A DNA stretch of 64,000 nt from assembly GCA_037349105.1 (NCBI GenBank), contig JAYJMM010000116.1, positions 3,782,001 through 3,846,000 of the forward strand, given 5' to 3'. This stretch comes from Limnomonas spitsbergensis. Its lineage: Eukaryota; Chlorophyta; Chlorophyceae; Chlamydomonadales. Positions 1 through 13,500 of the stretch are shown one piece after another. A program made the position numbers and the translations under genes. A model generated the notes under the pieces. The model was not told the origin of the DNA. It saw only the letters and a program-made list of their open reading frames with translations, and did no database searches. The first letter of the stretch is position 1. The number at the start of each line of letters is the position of its first letter.

Positions 1-1536
1 AGCAAGCGCTCTCATGGTCAGCCTATGCTGTAGCCACGGGACCCATCCCACTCCGTGCGGAGCCCATGCTGCCCAATTTTAGCTAACAGCCCTGCCCTTA
101 ACGCCCAATCTTCGCTCGTCGCACCGCCCATGATGCCCTCTGTTCACCAAGCGCTGACAGTCAGCCCATGCTGCAGCAACCCGCCCATCCCACCGCGCCC
201 ATTTCACCATGCCCATCCCACCGTGCCCATCCCACCTGGCAACGACTCGGTCCGGGAGCAGGGAGGCGATGTGGTCCATCGTCGGCACTTGCAGCTTGAG
301 CTCCGCCTCGGCGCGCTCTGCAAAGACCCGAGCCGAGCTCTCGTGGCGGCTGGTGTACTCAAAGTTGACAATGTAAGTGGAGATCTGCATAGTGACAACG
401 GTTTAGGGTTAAGGGTTGAGGGTTTAGGTGTTCTCGAAGTTGATAATGTAGGTGGAGATCTGCATAGTGAAAACGGTTTAGGGTTAAGGGTTGAGGGTTT
501 AGGTGTTCTCGAAGTTGACAACGTAGGTGGAGATCTGCATAGTGACAAGGGCTCAGGGGTAAGGGTGAAGGTGTACTCAAAGTTGACAATGTACCGGTGG
601 TGGAGATCTGCACAGTGACAAGGGTTTAGGGTTAAGTGCTTCGGGTTTAGGTGTACTCAAAATTGAAAGTGTAGGTGGAGATCTGCACAGGGACAAGGGT
701 TCAGGGTTTAGGTGAACTAAAAAATGACAATGTAGGTGGAGATCTGCACAGGGACAAGGTCAGGGCATTTTGGGACATCAATGACAGCTCCCTGGCTGTA
801 CCGTGTCTAACTGCGTAGATAACTCTTTCATGTTGAAACATGATACATATTGATCATCTGAGAGGGGAGGGGATGAGGGGCTAGATTTCTGCTGAGTCCA
901 TGACCATATGTTCACGGTGCACTTCAATCTACAAGATATCATTTGCTTCTCTTAGAGGGTACATGCTCAGAAAACAATGTCATGGTATTGCACATGAAGC
1001 ATGGCGGCGGACCGTCTTCCAGAAGTGCACTATGTGGGAGTGGGCAGGCACAGGTGACGAGAGCAGATCAGGGTGACAGACACAGACTCTTCAGAGCCCT
1101 AAAGAGTCACGGCTCAGTATACCCCCCTCCCCACCTCACCCCCATCCACTGCCCCCAACATAAAAAAGAGAAGGACGGAAGCCTGAGAGAATTCAATTAT
1201 AAAGTCTGGCCATATAGCCGGCAGCATCGCCGCACAAATCAACAGCCAAACCAAGTCCTGAACATTGACCTCCCCCCGCTTGGCCCCCCCTCACCTCCTG
1301 GACCAGGCGGTCATCCACAACGAGGTCGGGCAGCAAAAGGACCTCCGCCTGGCAGTGGGAGATGGAGAATGAGAGGGCAGACATAGTTAAGGTGCTTAAG
1401 TTGAAGGCGAGGACATCATGCAAGCTGCTGCAGCAGCAGCAGTAGCAGCAGAAGGACCTCCGCCTGACAGTGGGGATTGGGTAATGAGAGGGCAGTCATA
1501 GTTAAGGTGCTTAAGTTGAAGGTGAGCAAATCATGC

Positions 1537-1575
<39 letters not shown>

Positions 1576-4500
1576 AACCTCCGCCTGACAGTGGGGGATT
1601 AAGGAATGAGAGGGCAAACATAGTAAAGGTGCTATACGGTAGTTGGAGGTGCGCACATCATGCAAGCTGCAGCAGAAGGACCTACGCCTGACAAGGGCGG
1701 GAGGTGGGGTGGGGGATTAGGGGTCATTGCCAATGTGGTGCCTGGAGATGAGGGGGACGACCTGGGCAGGGTGGTATGCCTTTGAGGTTCACGGTTTGCA
1801 CAAGCGACTCCCACGGGACTTAAGACTCACAGGCCCCAGCGAGGGCCAGCCCCCGCATGAAGCAGCGCAGCAGCCGGACATCGTCACTCATGAGCAAGTC
1901 GCCCTTGAAGAGGGCACTCACCCCCTCCCTCCTACCAACTCCCTGTTTGGTTCATACTAGGTGGTTCCCCCCCCCCCTCCCCACCACACACACACACAAA
2001 CATAAATCATTATTGAATGGTCATCATCATCAATGACACCCACACGTTGCTTCCCTCTGCCACCCAAGCTGGCACCTCACCAATACACAGAGCCCCTTGC
2101 CACCCCTCCCTCAAGCAACCTCTCCCATTCGAATGGCTACTATCATCACCAACACCACCCCATTGCTTTCCACCTCCATCCAAGCTCATATGCCCTACCT
2201 ACTGAACGTGCAGCTCAATGCCACAATGTGCCCCCCCCAGGACCTCCTACTTGGGCTGGCCAACATGGTCATCTACTCATCTGTGTTGCACAACAGCCAG
2301 GTTACGGCCTGAAACCCAGCACCATCAAGATGCCGCAACTGGCCATGCCAGCAAGACACTTTGTTATCTTAGCCTACAGCTAGTTACAAGCAATTGCATT
2401 AACAGCTCCCGCCAAAGACCTGATAGCCCTGCTCAGGGTTCAAGTGACCGCAGGTGTAATATATCTAGAGACAGATCGGATGTATCACACCTGCCAATTT
2501 TGCCCACTGCGCCCTAGTGTGACCTGTTTGATCATGGCCGAGGGGATATTCAGCTGCTGGTTGGGGCATACCTAAGCAGAAGACGATCCCCAAGCCACAT
2601 GTAAGGACGGGGGGGATATGGGCAGACAGACAGCTTCAAGCGCTCCAGCTGCGAGCTCTATGGCCTCCCCCATCTGCCCCATCCACCCTGACAAAACTGC
2701 CCCGCCCGTCCGACCCCCCCCCTCCCCCCGCTCCCTCCCGTCCACCTAATTGGAATGACCCACCTTCTTGACCAGCTCCCCAAAGTCGTGCCTGTTGGCC
2801 GGCAGCGTTATCCCCATGCGCTTCAGCTTCCCGGCCCGCTCCAGCGTCTCGATCAGCCGGTTGACCGACTTGCGGTCCGGGCCCCGGCTGCCAACGCCAG
2901 GCATCACGACGTTCCCTGGCAGCATTTCGTTGATCCGGATCAGGGAGCGGATCTCCTGGCGGATCACATAGCGCTGGCTGGCCAGGCGCTCCAGCAGGCA
3001 ATTCATGCGAGCATCGGCAGCTTCCGTCTGTAACAAGGGGGCAGAAGAGGGGAGTGCGGATAACGGCCAAGGAGCAGTACCGTAGATTTGCTTTGCCTTC
3101 CCTCATAATGAACGCTGCTTTTTGGGGGGTTGAGGAATCTGTTAGATTACCAATTATCAATTGTTTACGCCAGTTCCCAGTCGGGAATTGAGAGTTATTG
3201 TCAACAGTTTGCCCTAAGGGCAGAGCATTAAAAGAAATGTTTTTTTGATGCCCGAGGAAGGCGAATCAAATGGTAGCAGGGATCATGGCCAGGTAGCAGG
3301 AGCAGGGATTCCAGCAAAGGAAACATCGGAGCGGGAGCGGGAGTGGGGACAACTGGCATCATCTGGTTGACGGGCTGCTGGTCCGGGGAATCTGAAAAGC
3401 GGCATGCAGGCCAGTCGGCAGATGGGAGCCCAGCATGCTGGAGGAGGACAGCAGCGTTGCAAGACAGGCAGTTTGATACCGTAGGGGAGAGGTTGAAGCC
3501 TGACTCACGAAAGACCTGCTAAAGCATTTGAGGCTGGTCCATGGGTAGAGCTCTTGGGACCCCCAAATGGGCGCAACGGCTTCAAGCCCGCAAGTCAGGG
3601 CTGCTGGCCCTATGCCCACAAAACAGAAGCATCAGACGCAATCCTGCCAGTTCTGACACCACCCTCACCACTCGCTTCGCTCCATTATTGGGCCCGAACC
3701 ACGCCACGGAATTCGTCGCCATCGAGTCATCCCCCGCTGCCGCCTGTGCCGCCTCCGCCTCTGTCTTCAGCCTAGACCTTTCGCGTTTTTTCTCGCGATC
3801 AATGGCCGCATCGCTCGGCCGCTTCACGCCAGCAGGCCGCGGATCGCTGGGCCCTGGGCTTGTAAATGGGGACGACTGCACCAGCTGCATCAAGGCGCGC
3901 TCGTGCGCCGTGGGCGCCGCCTCCGGGAGCGCGCGCTCGTCATCGCCCGCGGGCGCAGGAGGCGCAGGCTCCCCGGAGGCCACTGGCGTCTTCTTTGGCC
4001 TCGACGGCAAGGCCCTGGCTTTCTTCCGCCCCCCTTCCGAGGCCGGCGCAGCCCCCCCTGCCAGCAAGGACGTGACTACCATGTCGGGGACATCCAAAGC
4101 AGAAGGTGCCGCTGCGCCTGCTTCCTCGAGGGCCTCCGGGGCAGCCTTTTCTGGAGGCGGCATCAAAGCCAGGACGGGCAGAAGCCCGCCGCCGCTGCCG
4201 CCAACGCTGTTGCCCGCCAAGAGGATGCGGTCGCGGACGTCCTGGGGCGCGACGAGGTTGTTGACGATTTTGCGCCCCACGTTTTGGACCTGGATCTGGA
4301 TGCGGTAGTTGCGGATCACGTCGGACAGAAGTGGAGCGTTGCGCTTCTGGTTGATGTGCAGGTTGAGGAACACCTAGTAGGGCAGGCAGGGTTGAGGATT
4401 AGGGGGAGCGCCAAAAGGGGTGGAGGCAGGGGGGGACGCATAGCGCCAAGAGAGGCAGGAGAGGCAGGGTGGGATGGGGGCTAGAGCCAGGAAAACCAGG

Positions 4501-7500
4501 GGAAGATGCATAGCGCCAGAAGAGGCAAAGGGGGACGCAAAGCGCCAGGCCTCAGGAATGCCAGTGGGAACATATGGGATGCCACCAGAGGTACGCCATT
4601 CGACGACTGGTTTGTTATTTTCTGAATTCTTTATGGGCACAAATGCATGGCTGATGCACCCCAACTGTTTCCAGCCTTGCCCCATTCGTATCAGAGGCCC
4701 CATCATCAAGAAGCAGCAATGGCTGTCACGCAACCAGGGACAAGGAGGCCAGCAAACGCCCAGGTTGCGGATGCAAGGGATATCGGAGGCCCTTCAGCAG
4801 AAAGCGCATCGGCGCAATGAAAAATGCCTGGTCGTGGCGCAAAGCCTGCCACCTGCAAGGTGGCCTGCTCTGGGGCCTGCCACCTGCGGGGTCGCCTCAT
4901 ATGGGGCCTGCCACCTGCCTGGTTGTTTTGTATCCCGGCGGGGCCAGCGCTGGCGATGACTTCCAGCATCTGCCGCTCCAGCGGGACCTCCACTAGCAGG
5001 TTCAGGCCTATGTGGAGGGGGCAGTAAAAGGCAGAGGCCTGCCAGGTCACGCATGTATCGCATAAAATGTGAAAGAGTGATGGAGCCTGCCGGGACACAC
5101 GCATAGCTCATAATGTGGAAAGAGTGATATGGGCCTGCCGGGTCACATCCACTGCTCGTAATACGAAAGAGTGATGCGAGTATGCCAGGTCACATCCACC
5201 ACGTGCTTGTAATACAAAAGAGTAATGTGAGTCTGTCAGGTCACATCCACCGTGCGCTCATACTACAAAAGAGTGATGGGAGTCTGGCAGGTCACATCCA
5301 CAGCTCGTAATATGAAAGAGTAATGTGGGCCTGTCAGGTCACACCCACAGCTCGTAATACAAAAGAGTGATGTGAGTCTGCCAGGTCACACCCACCGTTC
5401 GTAATACAAAAGAGTGATGAGAGCCTGCCATGTGGCACGCAGATCTCATAAACGGCGGGCTGGATTTCCTGCAGAACTTCAACACTGTGTCTAATCAATA
5501 GCCCCAATTGCAGAACTGCATGCCTGATTTGAACTCCTGGTAGCAGAAAACATACTTTGCCCCCACCCTTCTTTCCCCAGTGGTGGATATGCACTGATTT
5601 TTTTCCGAGTCAAGGTCGGTCGTTTGTTTGACTCAGTCTGAGCGTTGCTGGGCGGCGGTTTATGACGCACAGCAACAAACAGGCTAAATCAAATGTATTG
5701 AAAAACAAGTACAGTGCCGGTCACACTGCCAGAGAAACAGAGAAACTGTGGTACGAGATGCTCGACTCGTTCCAGGTTTTAGGGTTCAGGATTGACGAGT
5801 TGTACCCTGAATCCCTCACACCTGAAACCTGACCCAGTGTTAAGGGTTTGAGGCCCTAAGTACAAATCGGCCCAGCCTAGGCGCTGATCCTCCCGTTAGT
5901 TCCACAAAGCCATCCCCTACCTTCCTCCACGCCCTCGTCCCCGTCCCCGTCAGTTCTACAAAGCCATCCCCTACTTTCCTCCTCGCCCTCCTCCCCGTCT
6001 CCCTCCCCGTCCCATCCACGTAGCCATCCCCTACCTTCCTCCTCGCCCTCGTCCCCGTCCCCCTCCCCGTCCCATCCACGTAGCCATCCCCTACCTTCCT
6101 CCTCGCCCTCGTCCCCGTCCCCCTCCCCGTCCCATCCACGTAGCCATCTGCTACCTTCCTCCTCGCCCACATCCCCGTCCCCGTCCGTTCCACGTAGCCA
6201 TCCTCTACCTTCCTCTTCCTCATCCCCGCACCCCTCCCCCTCCCCGTTAGTTCCACAAAGCCATCCCCTACCTTCCTCCTCGCCCTCATCCCCGTCCCCG
6301 TCAGTTCCACAAAGCCATCCCCTACCTTCCTCCTCGCCCTCGTCCCCGTCCCCATCCCCGTCGTCATCATCTCCGCCCTCTTCGGCTGCCTTGGCAGCCG
6401 CGCTGCCCTTTTTGGCAACGTCTCTGAAGTCCTTGAGCATGCGGATGCACACTACAGTCTTGCCAGTCACGCGGGCAAAGAAGGACTCAATGCAGCCCGC
6501 TGTTTGAAGATGGTGCTGCGCACAACAACAGAGAGGGGGGTGGGGGGGGAGAGGTCAGCTTTGCAGCAGCCACCTGGGGTCAGCTTCCACAAAGCCAATC
6601 ACGCGGGTAAGGAAGGACTCAACGCAGACCATCCTTTAAAGATGTTGCTGCGCTCATCAACAAGAGGGGAAAGGTCAGACCCCACCATGCAGGGACCTTC
6701 TCCGAGCAAGACTTATCGTTTACAATCATTTCCAGTAGCTTAGCAGCCGCCGCCTAGGGTCAGCAATCTCAAAGCCAGTCAAGTGTGTGAAGAAGGAATC
6801 CACATAGCCCGCAGTCTGCAGATGGAGCTGCGCACAACAACGTGTAGGTAGGTGTGTGTGTGTGTGAGGGGGGTGTCAACTTAGCAGCCACCGTCTAGGG
6901 TCAGCCATCTCAAAGCCAGTTAAGCGGGTCAAGAAGGAATCCACACAGCCCGCAGTCTGCAGATGGAGCTGCGCACAACAACGTGTAGGTAGGTGTGTGT
7001 GTGCGTGGGGGAGGGGCGTCAAATTAGCAGCAGCAACCTAGGGTCAGCCAACTAAAGCCAGTCATGCGGGTCAAGAAGGAATCCACACAGCCTGCAGTCT
7101 GCAGATGGCGCTGCGCACAACAACGTGTGGGTAGGTGTGTGTGTGGGGGGGGGTGTCAACTTAGCAGCAGCCACTTAAGGTCAGCCATCTTAAAGCCAGT
7201 CAAGTGTGTGAAGAGGGAATCGACACAGCCCGCAGTCTGCAGATGGACCTGCGCACAGCAGGGGGGTGTCCCCCGGAGTCAGCCTTCACTAAGCCAGGCA
7301 GCACTCGAGGGGGGGAACAGACATTTAAGTACGATCCAGGGTTCAACGGCAACGTCAATCACTCCGATCAGCAGCAGTCTCAGCAGTCAGCACACTAGGC
7401 AGCAGCCGGTCGCGGCCCTAGGGGATAGGCCACGGGCTGCAAGGGAGCAATGGACCGAAAGGGTTGAAACACTGAACCCTTAAGCAAGGCAAAGGGCTGC

Positions 7501-10500
7501 ACTAGAGTATCCTTTAAAAGCCCCCATACGTTGCAGCAACGTAATGTCGATACTGGGCAGTGAGGTTCTAGGGCACTGCTGAATCCCCTTTGTCAAGCCT
7601 TTATTTTGAACCGAGACCTCCCTTTGAAATGAGGCAGCCCTGGGTGAGATCGAAATCCGCCATCAGAACTAACAAGCCTGAGCACTGCTGCAGGCAGGGG
7701 GCGGTTTAGCAGTGTGTGCGCCCCAATCGACACCGTTTCAGCTAATCCCTCATCAGCACTGCGAAGTACAAAATCCAGCGCCATCCCTTCTCCCTCCAAC
7801 AAGACATAGACCCATCCCTACACCCACACCAGTATCCACCCATTCCTACTCCCTCAGGACAGGAAAGCTCGGAGGATTGAGGGGGCAGCCGGGCATGGGA
7901 CAAGGACAGGACAGGGCCGACAGGCAGGCAGGCAATGCATGCGGATACCCACCCTCTCCCAGCCCTATCCTCTTGATACATCAGTGAGCAGTATCCACCT
8001 GCCCCTGCCCCCCTCAACATTGCAACCCCCCCCTGCACACCTTCTGCTTCCTCCTAATTTAAGAGTTTGGGGTTTAGGGTTTCCCCGACAAACCCTAAAA
8101 CCTGAAACCTACCTTATGCTTCCTCCAGTCGCGGTGCCCCTGTGTCATCCTGTACCCGAGCACCGCCTTGAGCTCTGCCTCCACGACCACCTTGCCGGGT
8201 GCCGATGCGATGCGGGCGCATATGGCACGCAGGGCCCGGCCGTCATCATGAACTGTGTACGCAGCCATGCTGGGGTCCAAGCGGGGGCCTGCAGGGGTCT
8301 CTACCATCTGACCAGCACAAACACACACACACACACATGCATTAAAAAAGAAGTAGACACAAACATGTATTAGGAAGGGAAGCAGACACACACGTCCACA
8401 CATTCACACATCCACACACACGCACAAACATGCATTAGGAAGGGAAGCAGGCACACACGTCCACACATTCACACATCCACACACACACACAAACATGTAT
8501 TAGGAAGGGGAGCAGGCACACACGTCCACACATTCATACATCCACACACACACACAAACATGTATTAGGAAGGGGAGCAGGCACACACGTCCACACATTC
8601 ACACATCCACACACACACACAAACATGTATTAGGAAGGGGAGCAGGCACACACGTCCACACATTCACACATCCACACACACACACAAACATGCATTAGGA
8701 AGGGGAGCAGGCACACACTTCCACACATTCACACATCCACACACGCACACAAACATGCATTAGGAAGGGGAGCAGGCACACACGTCCACACATTCACACA
8801 TCCACACACACACACAAACATGTATTAGGAAGGGGAGCAGGCACACACGTCCACACATTCACACATCCACACACACACACAAACATGTATTAGGAAGGGG
8901 AGCAGGCACACACGTCCACACATTCACACATCCACACACGCACACAAACATGCATTAGGAAGGGGAGCAGGCACACACGTCCACACATTCACACATCCAC
9001 ACACACACACAAACATGCATTAGGAAGGGGAGCAGGCACACACTTCCACACATTCACACATCCACACACACACAAACATGCATTAGGAAGGGGAGCAGGC
9101 ACACACGTCCACACATTCACACATCCACACACACACACAAACATGTATTAGGAAGGACAGCAGGCACACACGTCCACACATTCACACATCCACACACGCA
9201 CACAAACATGCATTAGGAAGGGGAGCAGGCACACACGTCCACACATTCACACATCCACACACACACACACACAAACATGTATTAGGAAGGGGAGCAGGCA
9301 CACACGTCCACACATTCACACATCCACACACGCACACAAACATGCATTAGGAAGGGGAGCAGGCACACACGTCCACACATTCACACATCCACACACACAC
9401 AAACATGCATTAGGAAGGGGAGCAGGCACACACGTCCACACATTCATACATCCACACACACACACAAACATGTATTAGGAAGGGGAGCAGGCACACACGT
9501 CCACACATTCACACATCCACACACACACACAAACATGTATTAGGAAGGGGAGCAGGCACACACGTCCACACATTCACACATCCACACACGCACACAAACA
9601 TGCATTAGGAAGGGGAGCAGGCACACACGTCCACACATTCACACATCCACACACACACACAAACATGTATTAGGAAGGGGAGCAGGCACACACGTCCACA
9701 CATTCACACATCCACACACGCACACAAACATGCATTAGGAAGGGGAGCAGGCACACACGTCCACACATTCACACATCCACACACACACACAAACATGCAT
9801 TAGGAAGGGGAGCAGGCACACACGTCCACACATTCACACATCCACACACACACACAAACATGTATTAGGAAGGGGAGCAGGCACACACGTCCACACATTC
9901 ACACATCCACACACACACACAAACATGTATTAGGAAGGGGAGCAGGCACACACGTCCACACATTCACACATCCACACACACACACAAACATGCATTAGGA
10001 AGGGGAGCAGGCACACACATCCACACATTCACACATCCACACACACGCACAAACATGCATTAGGAAGGGGAGCAGGCACACACGTCCACACATCCACACA
10101 CACAGCCAAACACGCACACGCACACATGCATTAGGAAGGGAAGCAGGCACACACATCCACACACACACAGTCACACACACACATGCTTGCATGATTAAGG
10201 TCAATAATCACACAAATACGCATGATTAAGGGCAGCCCAGAAGAACCCCTCCCACACACACACACACACACTTGCATCAAGAGGGGAAGCAGGCACACAC
10301 ACACACATGCACATACATGTTCGCTTGATCAAGACTAATAGACAAACATGAAGCATGGGTGACAAAGGACAGCACAGGAGAACCCCCCCCCACACACACT
10401 CACATACACACTTGCATCACGAGGGGCAGCGGGCACACACACACACACACAAACCATAACTAGAAACCCTAGTACCCAACACCCTGTGTCTGACCTTGAA

Positions 10501-13500
10501 GTGCTGGTTGGGACCCAGCTTGACAGGCGGTGCAAAGCGCCTCAGGTGGACCAGGTTGGAGGCGTGGGTCTGTGGGTTGCGGGCGTCGGGGCGCATCAGG
10601 ATCGGGGTCTTGACCACCAGGCTGCGCTCCTCCAGGCACTGATAGGGGATTAGGGGGCAGTGAGAACACCGGGGGTAACAGCAGGGAGCGGCAGTGAGAA
10701 CAGGGGGTGAGTGGGGAGGGGGGAAATCTGAGCGCAGCAGGATTCGGGGTCTTGACCACCAAGATGCGCTCCTCCGGGCAATGGCCGAGAAAAATAGGCA
10801 CCGACAGGGGAGAGGGGTAGTGACAATAGCTTGGGGGGGGGGGGGTCGCGGCAGCAGGACAAGCAGTCATGTGCTGGTGGCCGAGCTAGACACGGGGAGC
10901 TCAGCGGCCAAACAACACAATGAAGAAATACCGCTTGCGCGTCAGGCTTCGCCCTCGACACACCGTCACCCGCAACTCCTGTTCCGTGCCAGCGACTGAG
11001 AAAAAGACGGTGTCTGTTTATTTTGCACTACCGGTAGACCAACTTTGGAAAGCTGCTGGTCAGCCACTACTGTGCCGATGGGGACCAAACCTTGACCGGC
11101 CTACGGCCAGTGGCTACTGCATAAAAGCTAGCTGCACCAGGCCCCCTCAGCCGTAGGCCATAACGTAGCTGACCAGTAGCCTAAGTGCCCTAAGACAAGC
11201 AGTGTCGAGGGCCTCCACTCACTTTGCAGATGTAAAAGAAGTTGCGCGGTGCGACGCCCAAGCAGCGTGACAGGTCTGACTGGATGGTGCCTGCATGCCG
11301 GCTGCGGGCGATCCTCTCCAGGCACTCCATCTGGGCGTCAAATAGAGCAGGCAGCGTGTAGGTGGGGGTGAGGGGGGGTTCTTGGATGGAAGTTAGTTTT
11401 GAAAGAACGCTGCAAGTGGCCGTTTAGGGTTTAGGGAGGCAAAAGGAAGCCAACCCCATGTGACGGCTGAGGCACAGCAGGTTTAACGGTGGCATCTTTT
11501 AAATTCATAATGTTTAAAATGCTACTACCATGATGTTTGTCTCGTGAAGTTTTTCAAGCGTATTTAAGGGCAGACAAATTGGCTTTTTATTTTTTTGTCG
11601 GGCGCTTTGAAGGGGAAACAAACATGAATTCCAGTGCGGTTTATAAATGAGATACGTTGCCTACGGCCCGCCGGGGGTGGGCGTGGCCAGGGGGTGGGGC
11701 CGGATTTACGTCGGGGGGGAGGTTTGGAGGCTGGGAGCGGCCTCCAAACCGTGCCCATTACGATCCTTACGATGGCTGAATTACGCAGCTGAGTTTCAGT
11801 CACCGTCATTTCAAGGGAAATTCAGCTCCTTTAACCAGTAACGGATTGTAATTACTGACCCGAATCCTTCATTACGGCGCAAGTGCACAGCACTGGCAGG
11901 GAGCCTCCCGAGGTCCCGCGCGAGAGCCGCGCCATAGCGCGCAACTGGATGTTTCAACACCCTGTCGTTCGTACATAGTGCAGGTATCACAGTGCAGCTA
12001 GATACTCGAGTTAGTCGTGTAGGGTCGCTCTCAGCGGGGACTGCTGGGCAGCCCTTGCTGCTACTGTCGGTTGATCCCGACGTTGACCTTTTGAACAGCA
12101 ACCCTCGAATTCCCTATATTCCTGTGTCCCCTTGCTTCTTCTTCTGCGCTCAGGCGGTCCAAGGTACAGCGCGCATACCATTGCGGCAGTGGTGGCCAAT
12201 GCTTAACGACCATTTGAAGTGATTGTTTGGCTGAAAAAACGAAACGGTGTTTTCTGTTGTTATAGTTGGTGACTTGAAGGGCAGATGAATGTGGAGAAAC
12301 GAATTTATCATTTTTAATAAAAGCGACATTTAAGCCCAAATGAATTATGTAAAAAAAGTAGACAAATATTACGGTAGTACAACACAGTTTTTAAAGTGGG
12401 CTTTAATGTGTAACAATAGTAGGTCAGGGTAAAAGAACTTAGGGTCACAGGTGACATGGGTGGCACGGGTTCAACGGTGGAACGGTGGCAATAAGGGAAA
12501 TGACCGCTTCCACGAACCCCGTGGGGAGGATGACGCTGAAGTCATATACCGTAGAACCGGTTAGGGTCCGCGCACCCCTCCAATTAAAATTTCTGTTTTC
12601 GTCGCGCAGCCAAACGAAGGGGGGGGCAAAAAAAAAGCCAGGGACCCCATCCCCCCCAAAAGAGCACCCAACCAGCCTACCCCCCCCCACACCCCCCACA
12701 CCCCTCCTCCGGAACCCATTGAAATTCAAATATCGCAGTCAAAATTCAAAATTACAGGGCATGTAAGATTTTTTTTTTACCAGCTCGTCAAGGCGCTTCT
12801 ACTGGTATGTTTCAATTCGTTAGGTGATGACATGCCAAAAGTCAACTAAGAATGATTCAGCTGGTTTCGGGGGATGTCCAATGGAGCCAAACCCTCAGTG
12901 TGGGGGGGCAGGGGGGCATGTGGTAATTCAAGCAACATTTTAGTATGTAAATGGACTCATGTTGGCAAGGAGAACACATAGGTGCCGCTGCCAGCCTCAA
13001 CAGACCTCCAGAAAGAAAGATACGAAGTTTGGAAACAAAAACAAACATTGGATTTTTGGGGGGACCCCCCCCCCCCCCCAACTTTGCCCCCCCATATCTC
13101 CCCCCCCCCCTGGGCCAAAAAACATTTAAAAAACAGCTATGGAACACTCTCGTTAAGCTCTACAAAAAAGGGGGATGGGGTCAATGTTTTTTGTTTCCCC
13201 CCCCCCCTTGCAGCCAAAAGTAATTTCAGAAGTAATTTTATTTTATTTTAACGCTGCGCAGCAGATAATTTAATTATCGCCGCGCATCACTGAACATAAT
13301 TTAAGTTTCCTTCCGCGCAGCATTTTCAGCCAGTACATGAAAACTCATTTAAAACCCTCGTTTGATGCTAGGAAGGATAGTACACGTTCAGCAATATTCA
13401 GCATAGTCATCCTCCTCCTCCGCCGGTTCCTGGCCTCAGGAAACGTGTGGCTGTTGGGGCCCCGAAACGTCAGCAGTCGTCAGCACCCGTCTCTGCCTCC

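Noticed and set aside
5877..6470. Repetitive C-terminal extension of GTF3C1 (EEEGRGWLCGTDGDGD units)
   Set aside because: The first GTAGGGG donor at 6326/6325 restores phase with the conserved next exon at 5007, so the repeated part is intron.
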